The position numbers and the translations under genes are program-made. The notes under the pieces were generated by a model that was not told the origin of the DNA, ran no database searches, and saw only the letters and a program-made list of their open reading frames with translations. DNA of 64,000 bases, from positions 27,741,501 to 27,805,500 of the forward strand of contig NC_079878.1 of the NCBI RefSeq assembly GCF_029227915.1, written 5' to 3'. Below are positions 1 through 10,979 of this stretch, one piece after another. The DNA is from Hydractinia symbiolongicarpus. Its lineage: Eukaryota > Cnidaria > Hydrozoa > Anthoathecata > Hydractiniidae. Numbering within the stretch: the first letter of the stretch is position 1; each line of letters starts with the position of its first letter.

Positions 1-28
1 ATATTACTATGTTGTATTGCTTTTAACA
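1..28 (+). repeat. Partial monomer at left edge
   Basis: These are the last 28 bases of a monomer tail (atattactatgttgtattgc followed by ttttaaca), in phase with the copy starting at 29. The atgttg form resembles the R-tail copies near 39310 and 44110. The array therefore continues to the left of the window. Confidence 0.9.
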
Positions 29-484
29 GTGAAACGATTAACTGTGGCACTTAAATGAACTGATTTTTGACTTTGACCTCATAAAAGGGATAAATGAGCC
101 AATTGGACTCCAAGAAATAACATTCTTCTTAATTTGACATGATTGCTGTAACTCAGCGATTATACTGGGCGCTGTGGTAGCGCTTTATTTGAAAACTTAG
201 ATAAATAAGCCATTTTTTATTGTGAGACCAATCCTAGCCGTTATTGCGCGCTTAATAAATAGAAACAGTTTCAAAAACTACATTTCATTGACTTTCTAAC
301 AGTATCAACCCGCATGAATTAAAACGGTTGCGTCACAAATTCGTACCAACATGTATTTAGCGATATCTTTCTGATATTACAAGGTTGCATCGCTTTTTAC
401 AGTGAAACGATTGACTGTGGCACTTAAGTGAACGGATTTTGGACTGTGACCTTATAAATGTGATAAATATGCCAATTGGACTCC

Positions 485-500
485 AAGAAATAACATTCTT
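485..500. other. Dyad AAGAA/TTCTT inside the most conserved stretch, example copy
   Basis: AAGAA (485-489) and TTCTT (496-500) are inverted repeats with a six-base spacer, at offsets 84-99. They lie within the best conserved part of the monomer (about offsets 82-117), which is almost unchanged in A, B, C and D heads. The main exception is the lineage reading aaggaaaaacgttctt (for example 2680-2700 and 3800-3815), which loses the dyad. The z-type monomers read agaaataacattct and keep four pairs. Confidence 0.6.
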
Positions 501-541
501 CTTAATTTGACATGATTGCTGTAACTCAGCGATTATACTGG

Positions 542-556
542 GCGCTGTGGTAGCGC
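542..556. other. Short hairpin (GCGCT/AGCGC) in the monomer, example copy
   Basis: In the monomer starting at 402, GCGCT (542-546) and AGCGC (552-556) are perfect inverted repeats around the five-base loop gtggt, at offsets 141-155. The same element occurs in most monomers. Variants break or shorten it: gccgct forms keep four pairs, z-type monomers read gcgctgcgctagtgc, and the copies near 2743 and 3862 read cgttgtggtagctc. Whether it forms in vivo is unknown. It could equally be a protein-binding dyad or a chance symmetry spread by homogenisation. Confidence 0.7.
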
Positions 557-720
557 TTTATTTAAAAGCTTAGATAAATAAGCCATTTTTTATTGTGGGA
601 CCAATCCTAAACCTTATCGCGCGCTTAATAAATAGGAACAGTTTCAAAAACTACATTTCAATGAATTTCTAACGGTATTAGTCCGTTTGGGTTACAACGG
701 TTGCGTGATATATTCGTCCC

Positions 721-728
721 CACATGTG
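721..728. other. Eight-base palindrome CACATGTG in Q/R/U tails, example copy
   Basis: CACATGTG is a perfect palindrome at offsets 320-327 of the R-tail monomer starting at 402. It is present in most Q, R and U tails. P tails carry acatgt or atgcat at the same place. A sub-lineage reads cacatatg (19706, 25480, 26230, 29211, 29960, 31080, 61960). The motif fits the CANNTG consensus, but nothing suggests a promoter here. Confidence 0.55.
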
Positions 729-774
729 TTTAGGGATATTGTCCTGATATTACTACGTTGTATTGTTTTTAACA

Positions 775-1109
775 TTGAAACGATTGACTGTGGCACTTAA
801 ATGAACTGATTTTTGACTTTGACCTCATAAAAGTGATAAATGAGCCAATTGGATTCCAAGAAATAACATTCTTCTTAATTTGACATGATTGCTGTAACTC
901 AGCGATTATACTAGCCATTTTTTATTGTGGGACCAATCCTAGACGTTATCGCGTGTTTAATAAATAGGAACAGTTTCAAAAACTACATTTCATTGACTTT
1001 CTAACAGTATAAATCCGCATGAATTACAACGGTTGCGTGATAAAAAATTCGTACCAACATGCATTTAGCGATATCTTTCTGATATTACTAGGTTGCATCG
1101 CTTTTTACA
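775..1109 (+). repeat. 335 bp monomer with a 41 bp internal deletion
   Basis: In this A-head, P-tail monomer, gattatact at about 912 is joined directly to agccatttttt. This removes about 41 bp, including the whole GCGCT/AGCGC hairpin and the start of the middle segment. A 3 bp gain near 1040 (gtgataaaaaattcg, where neighbours have gtcacaaattcg) gives the net length of 335. It is the only copy in the window with this deletion. Confidence 0.85.
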
Positions 1110-2601
1110 GTGAAACGATTGACTGCGGGACATAATTGAACTAACTTTGGACTGTGACCTGATAAATGTGATAAATGAGACATTTGGACTCCAAGAAATA
1201 ACATTCTTCTTAATTTGACATGATTGCCGGAACTAAGCGATTACACTGGGCGCTGTGGTGGCGCTTTATTTAAAAATTTATATAAGCAAGTCATCTTTTA
1301 CTGTGGGACAAATCCTAGCCGTTATCGCGCGTTGAAGAAATAGAGACAGTTTCAAAAACTACATTTCAATGAATTTCTAACGGTATTAGTCCGTTTGGGT
1401 TACAACGGTTGCGTGATATATTCGTCCCCACATGTGTTTAGGGATATTTTTCTGATATTACTAGGTTGTATTGCTTTTAACAGTGAAACGATTGACTGTG
1501 GCACTTAAGTGAACGGTTTTTGTACTGTGACCTTATAAATGTGATAAATGAGCCAATTGGATTCCAAGAAATAACATTCTTATTAATTTGACATGATTGC
1601 TGTAACTCAGCGATTAAACTGGGCGCTGTGGTGGCGCTTTATTTAAAAACTTAGATAAATAAGCCATTTTTTATTGTGGGACCAATCCTAGACGTTATCG
1701 CGTGTTTAATAAATAGGAACAGTTTCAAAAACTACATTTCATTGACTTTCTAACCATATCAATCCGCATAAATTACAACGGTTGCGTCACAAATTCGTAC
1801 CGACATGTATTTAGCGATATCTTTCTGATATTACTAGGTTGTATCGCTTTTTACATTGAAACGATTGACTGCGGGACTTAATTGAACTAACTTTGGACTG
1901 TGACCTGATAAATGTGATAAATGAGCCCATTGGACTCCAAGAAATAGCATTCTTCTTAATTTGACATGATTGCTGTAACTCAGCGATTATGCTGGGCGCT
2001 GTGGTAGCGCTTTATTTAAAAGCTTAGATAAATAAGCCATTTTTTATTGTGGGACCAATCCTAAACCTTATCGCGCGCTTAATAAATAGGAACAGTTTCA
2101 GAAACTACATTTCCTTGACTTTCTAACAGTATCAATCCGCATGAATTACAACGGTTGCATCACAAATTCGTACCAACATGCATTTAGCGATATCTTTCTG
2201 ATATTACTATGTTGCATTGCTTTTAACAGTGAAACGATTGACTGTGGGACTTAATTGAACTGATTCTGGACTGTGACCTTATAAATGTGATAAATGAGAC
2301 AATTGGACTCCAAGAAATAACATTCTTCTTAATTTGACATGATTGCTGTAACTCAGCGATTATACTGGGCGCTGTGGTAGCGCTTTATTTAAAAACTTAG
2401 ATAAATAAGCCATTTTTTATTGTGGGACCAATCCTAGACGTTATCGCACGTTTAATAAATAGGATCAGTTTCAAAAACTACAATTCATTGACTTTCTAAC
2501 AGTATCAATCCGCATGAATTACAACGGTTGTGTCACAAATTCGTACCAACATGCATTTAGCGATATCTTTCTGATATTACTAGGTTGCATCGCTTTTAAC
2601 T

Positions 2602-5448
2602 GTGAAACGATTGACTGTGGGACTTAATTGAACTAACTTTGGACTGTGACCTGATAAATGTGATAAATGAGATAATTGGACTCCAAGGAAAAACGTTCTT
2701 CTTAGTTTGACATGATTGCTGTAACTCAACGATCATACTGGGCGTTGTGGTAGCTCTTTATTTGAAAACTCAGATAAATAAGACATTTTTTATTGTGGAA
2801 CCAATCCTAGCCGTTATTGCGCGCTTAATAAATAGAAACAGTTTTAAAAACTACATTTCATTGACTTTCTAACAGTATCAATCCGCTTGAATTACAACGG
2901 TTGCGTCACAAATTCGTACCAACATGTATTTAGCGATATTTTTCTGATATTACTAGTTTGTATTGCTTTTAACAGTGAAACGATTGACTGTGGCACTTAA
3001 GTGAACGGATTTTGGACTGTGACCATATAAATGTGATAAATAAGCCCATTGGACTCCAAGAAATAACATTCTTCTAAATTTGACATGATTGCTGTAACTC
3101 AGCGATTATACTGGGCGCTGTGGTAGCGCTTTATTTAAAAGCTTAGATAAATAAGCTATTTTTTATTGTGGGACCAATCCTAAACCTTATCGCGCACTTA
3201 ATAAATAGGAACAGTTTCAAAAACTACATTTCAATGAATTTCTAACGGTATTAGTCCGTTTGGGTTACAACGGTTGCGTGATATATTCGTCCCCACATGT
3301 GTTTAGGGATATTGTCCTGATATTACTACGTTGTATTGTTTTTAACAGTGAAACGATTGACTGTGGCACTTAAGTGAACGGATTTTGTACTGTGACCTTA
3401 TAAATGTGATAAATAAGCCAATTGGACTCCAAGAAATAACATTCTTCTTAATTTGACATGATTGCTGTAACTCAGCGATTATACTGGGCGCTGTGGTAGC
3501 GCTTTATTTAAAAACTTAGATAAATAAGACATTTTTTATTGTGGGACCAATCCTAGCCGTTATTGCGCGCTTAATAAATAGGAACAGTTTTAAAAACTAC
3601 ATTTCATTGACTTTCTAACAGTATCAATCCGCATGAATTACAACGGTTGCGTCACAAATTCGTACCAACATGCATTTAGCGATATCTTTCTGATATTACT
3701 AGGTTGCATCGCTTTTAACTGTGAAACGATTGACTGTGGGACTTAATTGAACTAACTTTGGACTGTGACCTGATAAATGTGATAAATGAGATAATTGGAC
3801 TCCAAGGAAAAACGTTCTTCTTAGTTTGACATGATTGCTGTAACTCAACGATCATACTGGGCGTTGTGGTAGCTCTTTATTTGAAAACTCAGATAAATAA
3901 GACATTTTTTATTGTGGGACCAATCCTAGCCGTTATCGCGCGCTTAATAAATAGGAACAGTTTCAAAAACTAAATTTCATTGACTTTCTAACAGTATCAA
4001 TCCGCATGAATTACAACGGTTGCGTCACAAATTCGTACCAACATGTATTTAGCGATATTTTTCTGATATTACTAGTTTGTATTGCTTTTGACAGTGAAAC
4101 GATTGACTGTGGCACTTAAGTGAACGGATTTTGGACTGTGACCTTATAAATGTGATAAATAAGCCAATTGGACTCCAATAAATAACATTCTTCTTAATTT
4201 GACATGATTGCTGTAACTCAGCGATTATACTGGGCGCTGTGGTAGCGCTTTATTTAAAAACTTAGATAAATAAGACATTTTTTATTGTGGGACCAATCCT
4301 AGCCGTTATTGCGCGCTTAATAAATAGGAACAGTTTTAAAAACTACATTTCATTGACTTTCTAACAGTATCAATCCGCATGAATTACAACGGTTGCGTCA
4401 CAAATTCGTACCAACATGTATTTAGCGATATTTTTCTGATATTACTAGTTTGTATTGCTTTTAACAGTGAAACGATTGACTGTGGCACTTAAGTGAACGG
4501 ATTTTGGACTGTGACCTTATAAATGTGATAAATAAGCCAATTGGACTCCAAGAAATAACATTCTTCTTAATTTGACATGATTGCTATAACTCAGCGATTA
4601 TACTTGGCGCTGTGGTAGCGCTTTATTTAAAAGCTTAGATAAAGAAGCTATTTTTTATTGTGGGACCAATCCTAAACCTTATCGCGCACTTAATAAATAG
4701 GAACAGTTTCAAAAACTACATTTAAATGAATTTCTAACGGTATTAGTCCGTTTGGGTTACAACGGTTGCGTGATATATTCGTCCCCACATGTGTTTAGGG
4801 ATATTGTCCTGATATTACTACGTTGTATTGTTTTTAACAGTGAAACGATTGACTGTGGCACTTAAGTGAACGGATTTTGTACTGTGACTTTATAAATGTG
4901 ATAAATAAGCCAATTGGACTCCAAGAAATAACATTCTTCTTAATTTGACATGATTGCTGTAACTCAGCGATTATACTTGGCGCTGTGGTAGCGCTTTATT
5001 TAAAAACTTAGATAAATAAGCCATTTTTTATTGTGGGACCAATCCTAGACCTTATCGCGCGCTTAATAAATAGGAACAGTTTCAAAAACTACATTTCATT
5101 GACATTCTAACAGTATAAATCCGCATGAATTACAACGGTTGCGTCACAAATTCGTACCAACATGTATTTAGCGATATCTTTCTGATATTACTAGTTTGTA
5201 TTGCTTTTAACAGTGAAACGATTGACTGTGGCACTTAATTGAACTAACTTTGGACTGTGACCTGATAAATGTGATAAATGAGATAATTGGACTCCAAGGA
5301 AAAACGTTCTTCTTAGTTTGACATGATTGCTGGAACTCAGCGATTATACTGGGCGCTGTGGTAGCGCTTCATTTAAAAATTTAAATAAGTAAGTCATTTT
5401 TTACTGTGGGACAAATCCTAGCCGTTATCGCGCGCTGAAGAAATAGAG
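2602..5448 (+). repeat. Block with loosely repeating trimers and tetramers
   Basis: Starts and types: 2602 (variant C, then P), 2975 (B-x-R), 3348 (B-x-P), 3721 (variant C, P), 4094 (B-x-P), 4467 (B-x-R), 4840 (B-x-P) and 5213 (B/C hybrid head, y, P). The variant C heads carry gataattgg, aaggaaaaacg, caacgatcat and gtagctcttta at 2671 and again at 3790, a distance of 1119 bp (three monomers). The R-tail monomers 2975 and 4467 are 1492 bp apart (four monomers). A B-x-P monomer (4094) therefore appears to have been inserted between the two cycles. Confidence 0.8.
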
Positions 5449-8060
5449 ACAGTTTCAAAAACTACATTTCATTGACCTTCTAACAGTATCAATCCGCATA
5501 AATTACAACGGTTGCGTCACAAATTCGTACCAACATGTATTTAGCGATATCTTTCTGATATTACTAGGTTGCATCGCTTTTTACAGTGAAACGATTGACT
5601 GCGGGACTTAATTGAACTAACTTTGGACTGTGACCTGATAAATGTGATAAATGAGCCCATTGGACTCCAAGAAATAACATTCTTCTTAATTTGACATGAT
5701 TGCTGTAACTCAGCGATTATACTGGGCGCTGTGGTAGCGCTTTATTTAAAAGCTTAGATAAATAATCCATTTTTTTATTGTGGGACCAATCGTAGACCTT
5801 ATCGCGCGCTGAAGAAATAGAGACAGTTTCAAAAACTACATTTCAATGAATTTCTAACGGTATCAGTCCGTTTGAGTGACGACGGTTGCGTCACATATTT
5901 GTCCCCACATGTGTTTAGGGATATTTTTCTGATATTACTAGGTTGTATTGCTTTTAACAGTGAAACGATTGACTGTGGCACTTAAGTGAACGGATTTTGT
6001 ACTGTGACCTTATAAATGTGATAAATAAGCCAATTGGACTCCAAGAAATAACATTCTTCTTAATTTGACATGATTGCTGTAACTCAGTGATTATACTGGG
6101 CGCTGTGGTAGCGCTTTATTTAAAAACTTAGATAAATAAGCCATTTTTTATTTTGGGACCAATCCTAGACCTTATCGCGCGCTTAATAAATAGGAACAGT
6201 TTCAAAAACTACATTTCATTGACTTTCTAACAGTATCAATCCGCATGAATTACAACGGTTGCGTCACAAATTCGTACCAACATGTATTTAGCGATATTTT
6301 TCTGATATTACTAGTTTGTATTGCTTTTAACAGTGAAACGATTGACTGTGGCACTTAAATGAACGGATTTTGGACTGTGACCTTATAAATGTGATAAATA
6401 AGCCAATTGGACTCCAAGAAATAACATTCTTCTTAATTTGACATGATTGCTGTAACTCAGCGATTATGCTGGGCGCTGTGGTAGCGCTTTATTTAAAAGC
6501 TTAGATAAATAAGCCATTTTTTATTGTGGGACCAATCCTAAACCTTATCGCGCGCTTAAAAAATAGGAACAGTTTCAAAAACTACATTTCATTGACTTTC
6601 TAACAGTATCAATCCGCATGAATTACAAGGGTTGCGTCACAAATTCGTACTAACTTGCATTTAGCGATATCTTTCTGATATTACTATGTTGCATTGCTTT
6701 TAACAGTGAAACGATTGACTGTGGGACTTAATTGAACTGATTCTGGACTGTGACCTTATAAATGTGATAAATGAGACAATTGGACTCCAAGAAATAACAT
6801 TCTTCTTAATTTGACATGATTGCTGTAACTCAGCGATTATACTGGGCGCTGTGGTAGCGCTTTATTTAAAAACTTAGATAAATAAGCTATTTTTTATTGT
6901 GGGACCAATCCTAGACGTTATCGCACGTTTAATAAATAGGATCAGTTTCAAAAACTACATTTCATTGACTTTCTAACAGTATAAATCCGCATGAATTACA
7001 ACGGTTGTGTCACAAATTCGTACCAACATGCATTTAGCGATATCTTTCTAATATTACTAGGTTGCATCGCTTTTAACTGTGAAACGATTGACTGTGGGAC
7101 TTAATTGAACTAACTTTGGACTGTGACCTGATAAATGTGATAAATGAGATAATTGGACTCCAAGGAAAAACGTTCTTCTTAGTTTGACATGATTGCTGTA
7201 ACTCAACGATCATACTGGGCGTTGTGGTAGCTCTTTATTTGAAAACTTAGATAAATAAGACATTTTTTATTGTGGGACCAATCCTAACCGTTATTGCGCG
7301 CTTAATAAATAGAAACAGTTTTAAAAACTACATTTCATTGACTTTCTAACAGTATCAATCCGCATGAATTACAACGGTTGCGTCACAAATTCGTACCAAC
7401 ATGTATTTAGCGATATTTTTCTGATATTACTAGTTTGTATTGCTTTTAACAGTGAAACGATTGACTGTGGCACTTAAGTGAACGGATTTTGGACTGTGAC
7501 CTTATAAATGTGATAAATAAGCCAATTGGACTCCAAGAAATAACATTCTTCTTAATTTGACATGATTGCTGTAACTCAGCGATTATACTGGGTGCTGTGG
7601 TAGCGCTTTATTTAAAAGCTTAGATAAATAAGCCATTTTTTATTGTGGGACCAATCCTAAACCTTATCGCGCACTTAATAAATAGGAACAGTTTCAAAAA
7701 CTACATTTCAATGAATTTCTAACGGTATTAGTCCGTTTGGGTTACAACGGTTGCGTGATATATTCGTCCCCACATGTGTTTAGCGATATTGTCCTGATAT
7801 TACTACGTTGTATTGTTTTTAACAGTGAAACGATTGACTGTGGCACTTAAATGAACTGATTTTTGACTTTGACCTCATAATAGTGATAAATGAGCCAATT
7901 GGATTCCAAGAAATAACATTCTTCTTAATTTGACATGATTGCTGTAACTCAGCGATTATACTGGGCGCTGTGGTAGCGCTTTATTTGAAAACTTAGATAA
8001 ATAAGCCATTTTTTATTGTGGGACCAATCTTAGCCGTTATTGCGCGCTTAATAAATAGAA
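5449..8060 (+). repeat. 2612 bp seven-monomer HOR, copy 1
   Basis: This unit is repeated immediately at 8061 with a 2612 bp period. It contains monomers starting at 5586 (C-x-Q), 5960 (B-x-P), 6333 (B-x-P), 6706 (D-x-P), 7079 (variant C, P), 7452 (B-x-R) and 7825 (A-x'-P). Monomer 5586 is 374 bp because of one extra t in ccattttttt, which makes 2612 (6 x 373 + 374). Private variants shared with copy 2 include ttttgggacc (6151), gtactaacttg (6647), tttctaatatt (7046), ggtgctgtgg (7591) and cataatagtg (7876). Confidence 0.9.
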
Positions 8061-10672
8061 ACAGTTTCAAAAACTACATTTCATTGACCTTCTAACAGTA
8101 TCAATCCGCATAAATTACAACGGTTGCGTCACAAATTCGTACCAACATGTATTTAGCGATATCTTTCTGATATTACTAGGTTGCATCGCTTTTTACAGTG
8201 AAACGATTGACTGCGGGACTTAATTGAACTAACTTTGGACTGTGACCTGATAAATGTGATAAATGAGCCCATTGGACTCCAAGAAATAACATTCTTCTTA
8301 ATTTGACATGATTGCTGTAACTCAGCGATTATACTGGGCGCTGTGGTAGCGCTTTATTTAAAAGCTTAGATAAATAATCCATTTTTTTATTGTGGGACCA
8401 ATCGTAGACCTTATCGCGCGCTGAAGAAATAGAGACAGTTTCAAAAACTACATTTCAATGAATTTCTAACGGTATCAGTCCGTTTGAGTGACGACGGTTG
8501 CGTCACATATTTGTCCCCACATGTGTTTAGGGATATTTTTCTGATATTACTAGGTTGTATTGCTTTTAACAGTGAAACGATTGACTGTGGCACTTAAGTG
8601 AACGGATTTTGTACTGTGACCTTATAAATGTGATAAATAAGCCAATTGGACTCCAAGAAATAACATTCTTCTTAATTTGACATGATTGCTGTAACTCAGT
8701 GATTATACTGGGCGCTGTGGTAGCGCTTTATTTAAAAACTTAGATAAATAAGCCATTTTTTATTTTGGGACCAATCCTAGACCTTATCGCGCGCTTAATA
8801 AATAGGAACAGTTTCAAAAACTACATTTCATTGACTTTCTAACAGTATCAATCCGCATGAATTACAACGGTTGCGTCACAAATTCGTACCAACATGTATT
8901 TAGCGATATTTTTCTGATATTACTAGTTTGTATTGCTTTTAACAGTGAAACGATTGACTGTGGCACTTAAATGAACGGATTTTGGACTGTGACCTTATAA
9001 ATGTGATAAATAAGCCAATTGGACTCCAAGAAATAACATTCTTCTTAATTTGACATGATTGCTGTAACTCAGCGATTATGCTGGGCGCTGTGGTAGCGCT
9101 TTATTTAAAAGCTTAGATAAATAAGCCATTTTTTATTGTGGGACCAATCCTAAACCTTATCGCGCGCTTAAAAAATAGGAACAGTTTCAAAAACTACATT
9201 TCATTGACTTTCTAACAGTATCAATCCGCATGAATTACAAGGGTTGCGTCACAAATTCGTACTAACTTGCATTTAGCGATATCTTTCTGATATTACTATG
9301 TTGCATTGCTTTTAACAGTGAAACGATTGACTGTGGGACTTAATTGAACTGATTCTGGACTGTGACCTTATAAATGTGATAAATGAGACAATTGGACTCC
9401 AAGAAATAACATTCTTCTTAATTTGACATGATTGCTGTAACTCAGCGATTATACTGGGCGCTGTGGTAGCGCTTTATTTAAAAACTTAGATAAATAAGCT
9501 ATTTTTTATTGTGGGACCAATCCTAGACGTTATCGCACGTTTAATAAATAGGATCAGTTTCAAAAACTACATTTCATTGACTTTCTAACAGTATAAATCC
9601 GCATGAATTACAACGGTTGTGTCACAAATTCGTACCAACATGCATTTAGCGATATCTTTCTAATATTACTAGGTTGCATCGCTTTTAACTGTGAAACGAT
9701 TGACTGTGGGACTTAATTGAACTAACTTTGGACTGTGACCTGATAAATGTGATAAATGAGATAATTGGACTCCAAGGAAAAACGTTCTTCTTAGTTTGAC
9801 ATGATTGCTGTAACTCAACGATCATACTGGGCGTTGTGGTAGCTCTTTATTTGAAAACTTAGATAAATAAGACATTTTTTATTGTGGGACCAATCCTAAC
9901 CGTTATTGCGCGCTTAATAAATAGAAACAGTTTTAAAAACTACATTTCATTGACTTTCTAACAGTATCAATCCGCATGAATTACAACGGTTGCGTCACAA
10001 ATTCGTACCAACATGTATTTAGCGATATTTTTCTGATATTACTAGTTTGTATTGCTTTTAACAGTGAAACGATTGACTGTGGCACTTAAGTGAACGGATT
10101 TTGGACTGTGACCTTATAAATGTGATAAATAAGCCAATTGGACTCCAAGAAATAACATTCTTCTTAATTTGACATGATTGCTGTAACTCAGCGATTATAC
10201 TGGGTGCTGTGGTAGCGCTTTATTTAAAAGCTTAGATAAATAAGCCATTTTTTATTGTGGGACCAATCCTAAACCTTATCGCGCACTTAATAAATAGGAA
10301 CAGTTTCAAAAACTACATTTCAATGAATTTCTAACGGTATTAGTCCGTTTGGGTTACAACGGTTGCGTGATATATTCGTCCCCACATGTGTTTAGCGATA
10401 TTGTCCTGATATTACTACGTTGTATTGTTTTTAACAGTGAAACGATTGACTGTGGCACTTAAATGAACTGATTTTTGACTTTGACCTCATAATAGTGATA
10501 AATGAGCCAATTGGATTCCAAGAAATAACATTCTTCTTAATTTGACATGATTGCTGTAACTCAGCGATTATACTGGGCGCTGTGGTAGCGCTTTATTTGA
10601 AAACTTAGATAAATAAGCCATTTTTTATTGTGGGACCAATCTTAGCCGTTATTGCGCGCTTAATAAATAGAA
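8061..10672 (+). repeat. 2612 bp seven-monomer HOR, copy 2
   Basis: Read against copy 1 at an offset of 2612, I see no difference in any line, including all private variants. Monomer starts are 8198, 8572, 8945, 9318, 9691, 10064 and 10437. Identity this high within a satellite means a very recent duplication or gene conversion, or an assembly duplication. I cannot tell these apart from sequence alone. Confidence 0.9.
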
Positions 10673-10979
10673 ACAGTTTCAAAAACTACATTTCATTGAC
10701 CTTCTAACAGTATCAATCCGCATAAATTACAACGGTTGCGTCACAAATTCGTACCAACATGTATTTAGCGATATCTTTCTGATATTACTAGGTTGCATCG
10801 CTTTTTACAGTGAAACGATTGACTGCGGGACTTAATTGAACTAACTTTGGACTGTGACCTGATAAATGTGATAAATGAGCCCATTGGACTCCAAGAAATA
10901 ACATTCTTCTTAATTTGACATGATTGCTGTAACTCAGCGATTATACTGGGCGCTGTGGTAGCGCTTTATTTAAAAGCTT
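10673..10979 (+). repeat. 2612 bp HOR, truncated third copy
   Basis: Identity to 8061 onward continues for 307 bp. The first mismatch is at 10980 (gctttgat where copies 1 and 2 have gcttagat). Beyond it differences gather quickly: cctagacc for cgtagacc, gtatcattccg for gtatcagtccg, and gttccaatt near 11251. The extra t in the ccattttttt run is still present at about 10991-11001, so this monomer (10810, 374 bp) is a diverged relative of the seven-monomer unit. Confidence 0.8.

Larger units (their letters stand above)
29..2601 (+). repeat. Mixed block, monomers 1-7
   Basis: Monomer starts and types are 29 (A-x'-P), 402 (B-x-R), 775 (A with deletion, P), 1110 (C-y-R), 1483 (B-x-P), 1856 (C-x-P) and 2229 (D-x-P). 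The R tails here read gcgtgatatattcg, a local form; copies right of about 14 kb read gcgtgacatattcg. No clean higher-order period is visible in this block. Monomer 1 carries ttacaagg in its tail, a rare variant that returns near 21598, 27377 and 30735. Confidence 0.9.

Noticed and set aside
350-366. CENP-B box-like site in P tails (attcgtaccaacatgta)
   Set aside because: It keeps TTCG and the spaced A of the nTTCGnnnnAnnCGGGn consensus but reads ATGT where CGGG is required. About six of nine fixed positions fit, which is not convincing.
485-500. Heat-shock element (GAA/TTC units) in the conserved stretch
   Set aside because: AGAA and TTCT are present as a dyad, but the spacing does not fit the nGAAnnTTCn arrangement, and there is no promoter context.
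618-624. CGCGCGC run as a Z-DNA site
   Set aside because: Only seven alternating bases and no extension on either side; too short to claim.
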